A stretch of DNA of 49,729 nucleotides. It comes from Lachnospiraceae bacterium (GTDB lineage Bacteria > Bacillota > Clostridia > Lachnospirales > Lachnospiraceae). The stretch is from the NCBI GenBank assembly GCA_022796475.1, contig JAAWIS010000017.1:1-49729 (forward strand), in the 5' to 3' direction. Every line of letters starts with the position of its first letter. The first letter of the stretch is position 1. The translations under genes and the position numbers were made by a program. Below, in pieces: positions 35,101 through 44,378 of this stretch. The notes under the pieces are model-generated. The model was not told the origin of the DNA. It did not search any database and saw only the letters and a program-made list of their open reading frames with translations.

Positions 35101-35288
35101 TAAATATTTTTGCTAAAATTATCCTTATTTGTGCATAATCCAACAATTTTGGTATATTATTTTGTCCTTAAATTACTTTTTTTCTTTTTTTTTCTTAACG
35201 TCATTATTATCCGGACATTATATCATTATTTCTGGCTTCCTGATTGTTAAGCGGCAGCTGAATTCCGGGCGAAATATGCTGTCAGGCC

Positions 35289-35317
35289 TTGAATCCGAAA
35301 AAAAAATAAAGTATAAT
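35289..35317 (+). promoter_or_regulatory. predicted promoter of asnS
   Basis: TTGAAT (35289-35294), 17 bp with an A-tract, TATAAT (35312-35317). Confidence 0.65.
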
Positions 35318-35380
35318 TGTATGAAAATATGTAATATCTGAAAAATCGTAAAACGTAAAAACAAAAGGAGAACTATTATT

Positions 35381-36772
35381 ATGAATTTAATTACTGTAAG
35401 AGAGTTATATAAAAACAGAGAATCTTATTTTGACCAGGAAATTACCATTGGCGGATGGATCCGCAGCAACCGGGATTCCAAGGCCTTCGGATTTTTAGTG
35501 GTAAGTGACGGAAGTTTTTTTGAACCCATTCAGGCCGTATATCACGACACCTTAGAAAATTTCTCCCAGGTTGCAAAATTAGGCGTAGGATGTGCGGTAA
35601 TCGTAACCGGTATTTTAACCCCCACCCCTCAGGCTAAGCAGCCCTTTGAAATTCAGGTTTCCAAGATTTTTGTAGAAGGCGCCTCTGCACCGGATTATCC
35701 TTTGCAGAAAAAACGCCACACCTTCGAATATCTGCGCACGATTTCCCATCTAAGGCCCAGAACCAATACCTTCCAGGCCGTATTCCGTGTGCGCTCTCTC
35801 ATCGCTTACGCCATCCATCAGTATTTCCAGGAACAAGGGTTTGTTTATGTCCACACTCCCATTATTACAGGGAGCGACTGTGAAGGCGCTGGCGAAATGT
35901 TCCAGGTTACTACCATGGATTTAAATAACCTTCCAAAAACTCCAGAAGGAGGGCCGGATTTTACTCAGGACTTTTTCGGCAAGCCAACAAACCTTACTGT
36001 AAGCGGCCAGCTTAATGGCGAAACTTACGCAATGGCATTCCGCAATATCTACACCTTCGGCCCTACTTTCCGGGCGGAAAATTCGAACACCACACGCCAT
36101 GCAGCCGAGTTCTGGATGATTGAACCGGAGATGGCTTTCGCTGACCTTAATGACAATATGGCTGTGGCAGAAGGTATGCTAAAATATATTATTCAGTATG
36201 TTTTAAAACATGCCCCGGAAGAGATGAATTTCTTCAATCAGTTTGTAGATAAAGGCCTGTTAGAGCGGTTAAACCATGTACTTAATTCTCAGTTCGGCCA
36301 TGTTACTTATACCAAGGCAATTGAGCTTTTAGAACAGCATAATGACCAGTTTGATTATAAAGTTTTCTGGGGATGCGATCTGCAGACAGAGCATGAGCGA
36401 TACCTGACAGAAGAAATTTTTAAACGCCCTGTTTTTGTTACCGATTATCCCAAGGAAATTAAAGCATTTTACATGAAGATGAATGAGGATCAAAAAACAG
36501 TGGCTGCCATGGATTGCCTGGTTCCCGGCATCGGAGAGATTATCGGAGGAAGCCAGAGGGAAGATGACTATGAGAAGCTGGCTGCCCGAATGGAAGAACT
36601 GGGACTTCGTCAGGAAGACTACGGTTTCTATCTGGATTTAAGAAAGTATGGCTCTGCCCGCCATTCCGGCTTCGGCTTAGGCTTTGAGCGCTGCGTAATG
36701 TACCTGACCGGAATGTCCAACATCCGTGATGTAATTCCGTTTCCAAGAACTGTAAATAACTGTGAGCTGTAA
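35381..36772 (+). CDS. asnS: asparaginyl-tRNA synthetase
   Basis: 463 residues, class IIb synthetase. An N-terminal OB anticodon-binding domain ([19 protein letters not shown]) is followed by the catalytic core: motif 2 [23 protein letters not shown] and motif 3 [21 protein letters not shown]. The Asn-specific synthetase differs from AspRS by these and by the long [10 protein letters not shown] insertion. Start ATG at 35381 behind AAGGAG. Downstream SbcD-like gene begins 18 bp after its stop. Confidence 0.96.
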   Translation: MNLITVRELYKNRESYFDQEITIGGWIRSNRDSKAFGFLVVSDGSFFEPIQAVYHDTLENFSQVAKLGVGCAVIVTGILTPTPQAKQPFEIQVSKIFVEGASAPDYPLQKKRHTFEYLRTISHLRPRTNTFQAVFRVRSLIAYAIHQYFQEQGFVYVHTPIITGSDCEGAGEMFQVTTMDLNNLPKTPEGGPDFTQDFFGKPTNLTVSGQLNGETYAMAFRNIYTFGPTFRAENSNTTRHAAEFWMIEPEMAFADLNDNMAVAEGMLKYIIQYVLKHAPEEMNFFNQFVDKGLLERLNHVLNSQFGHVTYTKAIELLEQHNDQFDYKVFWGCDLQTEHERYLTEEIFKRPVFVTDYPKEIKAFYMKMNEDQKTVAAMDCLVPGIGEIIGGSQREDDYEKLAARMEELGLRQEDYGFYLDLRKYGSARHSGFGLGFERCVMYLTGMSNIRDVIPFPRTVNNCEL

Positions 36773-36790
36773 ACCCAATGGAGAAACTTT

Positions 36791-37861
36791 ATGAAATTTA
36801 TACACACAGGCGATATTCACTGGGGTATGATTCCCGACAGCGATAAGCCCTGGGCCAGGGAACGTTCCCAGGCCATTCGTGAAACCTTTGAAGAAGTAAT
36901 CCGTCTGGCTAAGGAGCAGGAAGTGGATTTTCTCTTTCTTGCAGGGGATTTATTCCACCGACAGCCCCTTGCCAGGGACTTAAAAGAGGTAAACTACCTG
37001 TTTTCCACAATTCCCTCTGTTCATGTGGTTTTAATTGCGGGAAACCATGACCGCATCCGGAAAAACTCTGCTTTGATGAGTTTTTCCTGGTGCTCCAATG
37101 TTACTTTTTTAATGGAGGAAGAACTGACCTCTGCTATCTTTCATGACTGCAATGTGGAGGTTTACGGCTTCAGCTACCATACAGCAGAAATTACGGAACC
37201 CCGGTTAAATCAAATGAGTGTTACAGATAACGGACGAATCCAGATCCTGTTAGCCCATGGCGGTGATAATTCCCATGTTCCCATTGATAAAAATATCCTT
37301 GCTTCCTCCCCCTTTTCTTACATCGCCCTTGGCCATATCCATAAGCCTCAGGTACTTTTGGAACGCCGGGCTGCCTACTGCGGATCCTTAGAGCCTTTGG
37401 ATAAAACAGAAACAGGCCCCCACGGTATTTTTTTAGGAGAAATCAGCCCAGTTACCCGGCAGGTGACCGCTCTGGAATTTATTTCCATGAGCCGCTCCCA
37501 GTACATTTCTCTGGCTGTTAATGTAACTGCAAAAACAACCAACACGGAACTTGCTTCCCGCGTTTCCCAGGAAATTCAAAAGCGGGGCCTTCAGCATATT
37601 TACCGCTTTTACATCCGCGGTATGAGAGATCCGGATATTACCTTTGATTTAGATGTGCTGGAATCCCGGTTCCGGATTGTGGATATGAAGGACGATTCGG
37701 AACCCCAATATGATTTCGCTCAGTTATTTGCCGAACATCCCAGCGATATGATCGGTTTTTATATCCGTGCTCTTTTAAAGGATTCTATGAGCCAGGTAGA
37801 AAAAAAGGCTCTGTATTATGGGATAAACGCGCTTCTTAAAACAAAGGATGAAAGGAGTTAG
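36791..37861 (+). CDS. SbcD/YhaO-like DNA exonuclease phosphoesterase
   Basis: 356 residues. Calcineurin-type metallophosphatase with all metal motifs: HTGDIHWGM, AGDLFHR, IAGNHDR, LLAHGG and ALGHIHKP. The C-terminal extension is longer than a minimal nuclease and matches YhaO/SbcD relatives. It pairs with the following ATPase gene (3 bp apart) in the way that SbcD pairs with SbcC or Mre11 with Rad50. Expected role: nuclease for DNA ends or hairpins. It may be co-transcribed with asnS. Confidence 0.9.
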   Translation: MKFIHTGDIHWGMIPDSDKPWARERSQAIRETFEEVIRLAKEQEVDFLFLAGDLFHRQPLARDLKEVNYLFSTIPSVHVVLIAGNHDRIRKNSALMSFSWCSNVTFLMEEELTSAIFHDCNVEVYGFSYHTAEITEPRLNQMSVTDNGRIQILLAHGGDNSHVPIDKNILASSPFSYIALGHIHKPQVLLERRAAYCGSLEPLDKTETGPHGIFLGEISPVTRQVTALEFISMSRSQYISLAVNVTAKTTNTELASRVSQEIQKRGLQHIYRFYIRGMRDPDITFDLDVLESRFRIVDMKDDSEPQYDFAQLFAEHPSDMIGFYIRALLKDSMSQVEKKALYYGINALLKTKDERS

Positions 37862-37864
37862 GTC

Positions 37865-39739
37865 ATGAAACTGCTTGATTTGCATATAAACGGCTTTGGA
37901 AAGTTCCATGACTGTTCCATCCAGTTTGAAGATGGGTTAAATCTGATTTACGGAAAAAACGAGGCTGGCAAGTCTACCCTCCATTCCTTTATCCGAAGTA
38001 TGCTTTTTGGCATGGAACGGCAGCGGGGCCGCGGGGCAAAAACGGATCAATTCAGCAAATATAAGCCCTGGGACTTAAAAAGCGGCTATGAAGGCCGTCT
38101 TCGGGTAGAATGGGACGGCCATATTTACCGCATTGAACGAAATTTCCAGAATGTTCGGGAATTTACAATTATTGATGAAACTCTGGGCAAAGAGGTGGAG
38201 CCAACCCGCTCCTTTTTGGACGGCCTGCTCTGCGGTTTAAGTGAAACTGCTTATGTGAATACCATTAGTATCGGCCAGTTAAAAAGTGCCACCGACGGCG
38301 GGATGGTTTCCGAGTTAAAAAATTATATTGCAAATATGAACACTTCCGGCAACCTGGCTTTAAATATCACTAAAGCTTCTGCATTTTTAAAATCTCAGCG
38401 CAAAGAGCTGGAACGGCAAATGGTTCCGGAAGCAGCCAGAAGCTATACCTCCCTTCTTGGCGATATCCGAAATATGGAGCGGGAAATCGCTTCCCCTGAC
38501 TATGAAAACCATGTGACGGAATATCAAAAGAAAAAAGCGGAAGCAAAACAAGAGTTTCAGCGGCTTCAGGAAGAAAAAGAAGAATTGCTGCAGAAAATCG
38601 CCAGAGGACATCAGGTTCTGGAATCAAACAAATTTACGGACGAAGCATCTATTCAGGCTTATGAAGATCACAGCCGGCAAATTTACGATGACTACTCATC
38701 TGCAAAAACCTTGTGTGAGAAAAAATCCCGTACTGCCGGGGCTGGAATTATGTTAGTTTTCGGATTTTTAATGGCAATTGGAAGCATCGCTTTCACCCTT
38801 TTGGCTTCACAAAATTGGAAACCTCTTTTAAACCTGATTTTCCGCTTTCATATCAACCGTTTTCTGCCGTCTGTCCTTTTACTGCTGGTTTCTTCTGTCT
38901 TTCTGGCTTCAAGCCTTTTGATTTTCGCCAAAAACGGAAGCTACCGGAAAGATATGGATTACTGCAAGAAACTAATGCAGGAAATATTTTCCAGGCATCT
39001 GGGAGATGAGTCTGTAACCCCGGAAGCTATGAATGCATTTCTAACAAGGATGGCGGAATTTAAGCGGCTAAGCCATGCCGTAATCAGTTCAGAAGCCAGC
39101 GTGGCAAAATTAACAGCACAGCTCAATCAGCTAAATTCCAAACAAAGCGGACTTGGGGAAGAAATCGAAAAGCAGCAGAAACTCCAGTGGGAATTAGAAA
39201 AAAAACTGGAACATCTGGCCAACTGTAAAACACAGGCAGAAGCATTAAAAACTGTATTAGCGGAAAATGACCGGATCGCCCAGGAGCTGGAAGCCATTGA
39301 TTTAGCACAGGAAACTATGGCCGATCTTACCACATCCATCCGTGATTCCTTCGGCCTTCATCTAAATAAAGAAGCCTCTGATCTAATCAGCGGAATTACC
39401 GGAGGCATTTATTCCAGCATGAGCATAGATGAAAATCTGAATATATTTATGAATACAAAAACTAAGCTGGTCCCGGTTGAACAGGTCAGTTCCGGAACTA
39501 TGGATCAAGTGTATCTGGCTCTCCGTCTGGCGGCTGCCAGGCTGATTCAAAAAGGGCCGGAAAGAATGCCTATGGTTTTTGATGACAGCTTTGTGCTTTA
39601 CGATGATGAGCGTCTTCAGACTGCCCTCAAATGGCTTACTGACACATTCCACCAGCAGATCATTATGTTTACCTGCCATCAGCGGGAAGCACAGATCCTG
39701 AAAGCAAACCAAATCAAGTTTCACTTAATTGAAATTTAA
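37865..39739 (+). CDS. YhaN/SbcC-like ATPase with two membrane helices
   Basis: 624 residues, partner of the SbcD-like protein. Walker A YGKNEAGKSTLHSF is near residue 29. The ABC signature SSGTMDQVYLALRLAAARL and Walker B PMVFDDSFVLYDDERL lie near the C terminus, so the two ATPase halves meet around a long coiled coil. In the middle (about 290-360) are two hydrophobic helices (GIMLVFGFLMAIGSIAFTLL and SVLLLLVSSVFLASSLLIFA), implying membrane anchorage. The protein is shorter than typical SbcC/YhaN. Substrate and membrane role unknown. Confidence 0.85.
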   Translation: MKLLDLHINGFGKFHDCSIQFEDGLNLIYGKNEAGKSTLHSFIRSMLFGMERQRGRGAKTDQFSKYKPWDLKSGYEGRLRVEWDGHIYRIERNFQNVREFTIIDETLGKEVEPTRSFLDGLLCGLSETAYVNTISIGQLKSATDGGMVSELKNYIANMNTSGNLALNITKASAFLKSQRKELERQMVPEAARSYTSLLGDIRNMEREIASPDYENHVTEYQKKKAEAKQEFQRLQEEKEELLQKIARGHQVLESNKFTDEASIQAYEDHSRQIYDDYSSAKTLCEKKSRTAGAGIMLVFGFLMAIGSIAFTLLASQNWKPLLNLIFRFHINRFLPSVLLLLVSSVFLASSLLIFAKNGSYRKDMDYCKKLMQEIFSRHLGDESVTPEAMNAFLTRMAEFKRLSHAVISSEASVAKLTAQLNQLNSKQSGLGEEIEKQQKLQWELEKKLEHLANCKTQAEALKTVLAENDRIAQELEAIDLAQETMADLTTSIRDSFGLHLNKEASDLISGITGGIYSSMSIDENLNIFMNTKTKLVPVEQVSSGTMDQVYLALRLAAARLIQKGPERMPMVFDDSFVLYDDERLQTALKWLTDTFHQQIIMFTCHQREAQILKANQIKFHLIEI

Positions 39740-39758
39740 GTTTGAAATTAAAACAGAC

Positions 39759-39806
39759 AGCAGCGGAGATTGTTACATATGCCATCTCCGCCGCCGCCTA
39801 ATCTTT
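39759..39806 (-). terminator. hairpin terminator between the YhaN-like and coiled-coil protein genes
   Basis: GCGGAGAT and ATCTCCGC pair; on the minus strand the stem is followed by GTCTGTTTTAATTTC. It is weaker on the plus strand, where the T run starts about 8 bp after the stem. Confidence 0.5.
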
Positions 39807-39830
39807 TTCATCTTTATAACAGAACAAATT

Positions 39831-40925
39831 CTATTTCCCGGATCTGGCCAGGGATACTGCTTCTGTTAAGTTCCCGGCCTGGCCGCTTCGGATCAGCCTT
39901 GCAAGCTCCGCCAGCTTATCCGGCTGCATAAACTCCTTTCCAATATAGATTTCATATTTGTCAGTAAGTTCCAAAGACTTCTCTTTTACCTGCCGTTCTG
40001 CTTCTTCCCGCCTTTTTTCCGTCCTTTCATAGGAATGGGTTAACTGCTGGATTTTATCCTTGCTGCTGTTAATAATTTCGTCTGAAATAATTGTCTGGGT
40101 CACCGTATCGAAGGTATTGATAGCTTCTTGTTTTTTGGCCGCCAGCTCTGCCAATTCCTGTGCCATCCTGGATATTTCGTCATCGAATTTTTCCAAATTG
40201 TAAATGGCTTCATTTCGATCCCGCCGGATTCCTTTTGTTATCTGACGGATTTTTTTCTGGTTGGAATTCAGCTTATCCCGAATCATCCGCCCTTGGCGGA
40301 TTACCTCTAAATTACCGATTTTTGTATGGTTTCCCACAGTTAAATAAATACTGCCTAACAGTACAATATCTATCAAATAAATCACAACCAGCATCCAGCT
40401 TCGCCGCGCCTCCTCCGGAATCATATGGTAGCCGCCCCATGGAATTCCGGCAAAGCAAACCAATATAACCAGAAGGAGGATTCCGATCTCTTTTAATGTC
40501 CTTGGCATGTATAATGCATAATACCAGCCATGACGGCAAAAGGCAGGAACCCCTTCTCTCTGAAACAGGCTTTTTATTTCCAGGCTAATCTGCCGGTTCT
40601 CTTCCCGAAGGCCTGCTGTTTCTTCCATAATCCGATCTTTCATCCCCTGGCTTTTTGCTTTTTCCCGCTTTGCCTTTGCTTTTTTTAACCGTTCCTGCCC
40701 CTTGGAAATCTGTTTATCATAACTGGAATTTACTTCTTCCCTTCTTTTTTTTATCGTCAGAAAAACCAGATCATCCACGGCCTTTTTTTCTGCTTCCAAC
40801 TGTTTTTTTAACTGTTTTTCTTCCAATTCAAGCTGGCTGTATTCCTTTTGAATCCGGTTCAGTGTTTCCACCGCCTGTCTTGCCTCTCCCAAGAACGCCG
40901 CATGATCCGTAATGGGCTGTATCAT
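39831..40925 (-). CDS. coiled-coil membrane protein of unknown function
   Basis: 364 residues. A charged coiled coil (about 20-120), two membrane helices (about 143-163 and 175-197), and a second coiled coil (about 205-330) make a coil-hairpin-coil arrangement. Both coils are rich in Lys, Glu and Gln. No enzyme motif was seen. Promoter at 40976-41004. The gene lies next to, and convergent with, the membrane YhaN-like ATPase, which has the same kind of mid-protein membrane hairpin. A relationship is conjecture. Confidence 0.75.
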   Translation of the reverse strand: MIQPITDHAAFLGEARQAVETLNRIQKEYSQLELEEKQLKKQLEAEKKAVDDLVFLTIKKRREEVNSSYDKQISKGQERLKKAKAKREKAKSQGMKDRIMEETAGLREENRQISLEIKSLFQREGVPAFCRHGWYYALYMPRTLKEIGILLLVILVCFAGIPWGGYHMIPEEARRSWMLVVIYLIDIVLLGSIYLTVGNHTKIGNLEVIRQGRMIRDKLNSNQKKIRQITKGIRRDRNEAIYNLEKFDDEISRMAQELAELAAKKQEAINTFDTVTQTIISDEIINSSKDKIQQLTHSYERTEKRREEAERQVKEKSLELTDKYEIYIGKEFMQPDKLAELARLIRSGQAGNLTEAVSLARSGK

Positions 40926-40975
40926 ACTTGCTGTCCTCCTTCGTACTTTTTCCGTTCACTTTCCTGTTTTCTTTC

Positions 40976-41004
40976 GTTATAATTGTAAAGTATTTTCCAT
41001 GCAA
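40976..41004 (-). promoter_or_regulatory. predicted promoter of the coiled-coil membrane protein gene
   Basis: On the minus strand TTGCAT (40999-41004), 17 bp, TATAAC (40976-40981). Confidence 0.55.
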
Positions 41005-41030
41005 TTACAAGAGAAAGCCGCACTCCCTTC

Positions 41031-41059
41031 TTTACTTTCCCGCAGTTTTTCGATATACT
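41031..41059 (+). promoter_or_regulatory. predicted promoter of the 88-residue protein gene
   Basis: TTTACT (41031-41036), 17 bp, TATACT (41054-41059), about 40 bp before the start codon. Confidence 0.5.
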
Positions 41060-41100
41060 TTAACTGACAATAAGGAACATCCCCATAAGGAGGTGGTACT

Positions 41101-41367
41101 ATGTTTCGCATGTGGGGGAAAATCTGGAAAGATAACCACTTGTTAAAGGATACGGTTATCTGCATGACAGACTATTCCATGTCCAGAACACAAATGGTTT
41201 TCGGGGCTTTGGAGGATATCTGCTATCAATTTGATTTGGGACATCCGATCTGGCTGGATTCTAATATCCATGCATTTAAGCACCATGATAAAACCCGGTT
41301 TTCCCAGGATAATTTTGTAGAAGGTATTGACTTTGACTATCTGGAAATCCAGGTAATCGAAGAATAA
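41101..41367 (+). CDS. conserved-looking small protein of unknown function
   Basis: 88 residues with a perfect AAGGAGG ribosome site, its own promoter and a downstream terminator. The protein is mixed alpha/beta in composition with several aromatic and His residues (HPIWLDSNIHAFKHHDKTRF), no signal peptide and no membrane helix. I do not recognise the family. Confidence 0.7.
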   Translation: MFRMWGKIWKDNHLLKDTVICMTDYSMSRTQMVFGALEDICYQFDLGHPIWLDSNIHAFKHHDKTRFSQDNFVEGIDFDYLEIQVIEE

Positions 41368-41373
41368 AGCAAA

Positions 41374-41401
41374 GGCTGCCCTAACATCATCCTGGGCAGC
41401 C
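41374..41401. terminator. terminator between the 88-residue protein gene and pgi
   Basis: GGCTGCCC and GGGCAGCC form an 8-bp stem around a 12-base loop. On the minus strand TTTGCTTTATTC follows, which favours its use after pgi. Confidence 0.7.
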
Positions 41402-41437
41402 TGTTGGATATATGATTGCTTGATTTACTTTTCCTTT

Positions 41438-42787
41438 TTATAAACGCTTTAATAATGCTTCCCTGGCATCCTCATAACCAGGTTTTCCTAACAATGCAAA
41501 CATATTTTTCTTATAGCTTTCTACACCAGGCTGGTTAAACGGATTTACGCCTAACAGATATCCGCTGACGCCGCATGCAAACTCAAAGAAATAGAATAGC
41601 TGGCCAAGATAGTACTCATTTTGCTCCGGTATGGTTACCATCAGATTGGGAACTTGTCCGTCTGTATGTGCCAGAATCGTTCCATTCATAGCACTCTTAT
41701 TGACAAAATCTACGGTTTTTCCCGCCAGATAATTCATACCATCTGTATCCACTTCTTCCTCTTTCAGCACAATCTCGGCTGGAGAATCCTCTACATTCAG
41801 TACTGTTTCAAACATAATTCTTGCGCCGTCCTGGATAAACTGCCCCATAGAATGCAGATCTGTGGTCAGATCCACGGCTGCCGGGAAGATTCCTTTCTGA
41901 TCTTTTCCCTCGCTCTCGCCGTATAACTGCTTCCACCACTCAGATATATAATGCAAGCTTGGCTCATAGTTTGCCACTACTTCCACATTTTTGCCTTTGC
42001 GTAAAAGGATATTGCGGACTGCTGCATAAGAAACAGCAGGATTGGACTCATATGGGGTATCCAGTGCAATCGCCCTCATTGATGCTGCACCTTCCATCAA
42101 CTGATCCAAATTTGCACCGCTGACTGCAATTGGAAGCAGTCCTACTGCTGTCAATACAGAGAAGCGGCCGCCTACATCATCCGGAACCACAAAGGACTCA
42201 TAGCCTTCTTCATTTGCCAGGCTCTTTAATGCCCCTCTGGCCTTATCTGTGGTTGCGTAGATTCTCTTATTGGCTTCCTCTTTTCCATATTTCTGAATCA
42301 GCAGATCTTTAAACACACGGAATGCAATCGCCGGCTCTGTGGTTGTCCCAGACTTGGAAATAATATTAATTGAAAAATCTTTCCCCTCTAATAAATCAGA
42401 TAAATCCTTTATATACTTGCTGCTGATGCTGTTTCCTACAAAATAAATCTCCGGTGTTTTTCTGGCCTCTTTGGAAAGTACATTGTAGAAACTGTGGGAT
42501 AAAAATTCGATGGCAGCCCTTGCACCCAGATAGGAACCTCCAATGCCGATTACCAGCAGCACATCGGAATCAGACTGGATTTTCTTTGCAGCTTCTTTAA
42601 TTCTTGCAAACTCTTCCTGGTCATAGTTTACCGGCAAATCGATCCATCCCAAAAAGTCATTTCCCGCTCCTGATTTGCTCACTAATACTTCCTTCGCGCA
42701 CCCAGCCAGAGCTTTCATATTTTTCAGCTCTTCCTCTGATATGAAACAAGATGCTTTTGAATAATCAAATGTTACATTCTTTCCCAT
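41438..42787 (-). CDS. pgi: glucose-6-phosphate isomerase
   Basis: 449 residues, the shorter form found in Firmicutes. Signatures: [54 protein letters not shown] and the closing [19 protein letters not shown]. It interconverts glucose- and fructose-6-phosphate. Start ATG at 42787, behind GGAGAGGAT. Promoter 42866-42894 and a MITE lie upstream. Confidence 0.96.
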   Translation of the reverse strand: MGKNVTFDYSKASCFISEEELKNMKALAGCAKEVLVSKSGAGNDFLGWIDLPVNYDQEEFARIKEAAKKIQSDSDVLLVIGIGGSYLGARAAIEFLSHSFYNVLSKEARKTPEIYFVGNSISSKYIKDLSDLLEGKDFSINIISKSGTTTEPAIAFRVFKDLLIQKYGKEEANKRIYATTDKARGALKSLANEEGYESFVVPDDVGGRFSVLTAVGLLPIAVSGANLDQLMEGAASMRAIALDTPYESNPAVSYAAVRNILLRKGKNVEVVANYEPSLHYISEWWKQLYGESEGKDQKGIFPAAVDLTTDLHSMGQFIQDGARIMFETVLNVEDSPAEIVLKEEEVDTDGMNYLAGKTVDFVNKSAMNGTILAHTDGQVPNLMVTIPEQNEYYLGQLFYFFEFACGVSGYLLGVNPFNQPGVESYKKNMFALLGKPGYEDAREALLKRL

Positions 42788-42865
42788 CGCTTATCCTCTC
42801 CTATCCTGGATTCTATCCAAATGTTCTTTTTGTATCCTGCGCATAAACGCTTGTCTACTTTGTTA

Positions 42866-42894
42866 AGTATATCATAAACTCCTTTTTTCGTCCA
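42866..42894 (-). promoter_or_regulatory. predicted promoter of pgi
   Basis: On the minus strand TGGACG (42889-42894), 17 bp, TATACT (42866-42871). The same TGGACG -35 occurs at the gdpP promoter. Confidence 0.5.
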
Positions 42895-42932
42895 TGTTTT
42901 TACTGCTTCTTCCTCCGCTTTTCAGTCCCTGG

Positions 42933-43075
42933 GTTACTGTTCACAGGATCCTGTGAACGTAACCGCATATGCCCATTTAAAATCGCCTGACGGCGATGGG
43001 GCAGATGCTTTTCCGCCATAACTGTACTGGCTTATGACGAATCAGCGTGGTGATTCGTCATGTGTGAACAGTAAC
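42933..43075 (+). mobile_element. MITE-like element copy B (143 bp, 13-bp perfect terminal inverted repeats)
   Basis: Ends are GTTACTGTTCACA and its exact complement TGTGAACAGTAAC. A perfect 8-bp direct repeat GTCCCTGG flanks it (42925-42932 and 43076-43083), different from that of copy A. Internal palindromes: TTCACAGGATCCTGTGAA, ATCGCCTGACGGCGAT inside GCCC..GGGGC, and ATGACGAATCA..TGATTCGTCAT. By eye about nine tenths identical to the reverse complement of 29420-29564. No coding capacity. Confidence 0.88.
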
Positions 43076-43095
43076 GTCCCTGGCACAATGTAATA

Positions 43096-44046
43096 TTAAC
43101 CCAAATACTCCCGAATGATCTCTCCTAAAACCTTAATCTCTTCCGGCTTTAAATCTTTCATCCAGTTTTCACCTGCCGACAACCCTGCAGATGCCTTTCC
43201 TGCCGCTTTTTCCTGTGGTCCGGAGGGCTGTACGCTGCGTCCGGCAGCGGCTTGCTCTAAACTTTTTCGGAGCTGTGTAAGGGCTTCATCTTCAACTGCC
43301 TTGTCTTTGCTTTCCTCCTCTGGCTGGCTGCGCCCCCTCTTGGGATTTCCATCCCGGCTTCCCTTAATAAGCATTGGGCCTCCTTCCCGGACTCCCGGCG
43401 AAGCACTTCCTTTTCCGTTTAATGCTTCTTCTCGTTTTCTGCCTCTTAACATGCGGACCGGGGCCTCCTGCCCCTGAGAAGGCTGCTTGCCCTTTGCGCC
43501 TTCTTTTTCTTCCTCTAAATCGGGAAGCCTGTCCCTGCTGAGCCGTTTCCAAAGAACATTCTCCAAATAATCCTGAATTCCTATAACAAGCCTTCTTCGC
43601 TTGTCGCCCAGAGCCGCCCCATAGTCAACTATAATATTAAATATCCCTGTCAACACACCCATGGAACTGTACAGCACGATATAATACGAATCACACCGAT
43701 ACCAATAAGACAAAAAGGCGGCTGCCCCGCCTAATAAAAAGCAAAGGGCTGTCATTTGATTGGAAAAGGAACTCCAGCCTTCCGGCGTAAACATCCCTAT
43801 CCGAGCTTCATAAATCTGCTTCTCTACAAATACCCTGGTATTGGACATACCCTGGTTCAGCCGGTATGTATCTTCTGCCCGCTGCCGTAAATCCCGCAGC
43901 CATTTATTCTTCGTAAGCATCATGTTTCCTGTTTCCTTTATTAATCCTTTGTAGAGGTTACGCGCTGCCAGCTTGCTTGCCATTCCCATAAGGCAAACGG
44001 CTGCCAGAATGTAAATTGCTTTGCCTGTCTGTAAAAATTCCAGCAT
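43096..44046 (-). CDS. membrane protein of unknown function with charged C-terminal tail
   Basis: 316 residues from ATG at 44046 behind AAGGGGAGC. Membrane segments lie at about 5-25, 97-113 and 118-142. The second half (about 175-290) is a low-complexity Lys/Glu/Gly/Ser-rich cytoplasmic tail without a known domain, ending in a short ordered piece (MKDLKPEEIKVLGEIIREYLG). I do not recognise the family. Neighbours give no clue beyond strand. Confidence 0.65.
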   Translation of the reverse strand: MLEFLQTGKAIYILAAVCLMGMASKLAARNLYKGLIKETGNMMLTKNKWLRDLRQRAEDTYRLNQGMSNTRVFVEKQIYEARIGMFTPEGWSSFSNQMTALCFLLGGAAAFLSYWYRCDSYYIVLYSSMGVLTGIFNIIVDYGAALGDKRRRLVIGIQDYLENVLWKRLSRDRLPDLEEEKEGAKGKQPSQGQEAPVRMLRGRKREEALNGKGSASPGVREGGPMLIKGSRDGNPKRGRSQPEEESKDKAVEDEALTQLRKSLEQAAAGRSVQPSGPQEKAAGKASAGLSAGENWMKDLKPEEIKVLGEIIREYLG

Positions 44047-44371
44047 AATAATAGCTCCCCTTTCTTCCTGGCGTATTTTGCTGCGCCTGATAGAATCCAT
44101 TATAATCGCCGGATTTCTATTTGGGAAGATAGAAGAGCCTAGAATCGTTCGTCAAATTCTGCATAAAATCGCGCGGAAACGTAAAAACAGTGCCGTTACG
44201 GATTCAGATTCATTCCATAATACTCCTGTGAAACCACTGCCTTTCAGCAGATATGAGGCATTGTGCCTTGTACCGAAAGAAAGGCCAAAGGGAAGATGAC
44301 AGGCGATGCGGTACTTCCCCCTCTGACAGCAGTGGGCAATCCCATAAACGGCAAGTACTAATTTCTCAAAA
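44047..44371. other. 325-bp gap with no recognisable gene
   Basis: Apart from the hairpin at the mtnN stop, I see no gene, RNA or clear repeat. A TATAAT occurs on the minus strand near 44100, without a good -35, and could serve the downstream membrane protein gene. Confidence 0.4.
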
Positions 44372-44378
44372 TTAGTAC
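44355..44378 (-). terminator. palindrome overlapping the mtnN stop codon
   Basis: GTACTAATTT, loop of four, AAATTAGTAC. The TAA of mtnN lies in the first arm. No U-tract follows, so terminator function is uncertain. Confidence 0.4.

Larger units (their letters stand above)
35035..35380. other. 346-bp intergenic region between divergent glgC and asnS
   Basis: Holds the glgC promoter (35072-35100) and the asnS promoter (35289-35317). The middle (35105-35280) is AT-rich with poly-T runs and no gene. No T-box or other riboswitch was recognised ahead of asnS, and the asnS leader is short, about 55 nt. Confidence 0.6.
42788..43095. other. 308-bp region between pgi and the next minus-strand gene
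   Basis: Contains the pgi promoter and MITE copy B with its flanking repeats. Nothing else is visible. Confidence 0.6.

Noticed and set aside
35318-35380. T-box riboswitch ahead of asnS
   Set aside because: The leader is only about 55-60 nt and shows no T-box sequence or terminator.
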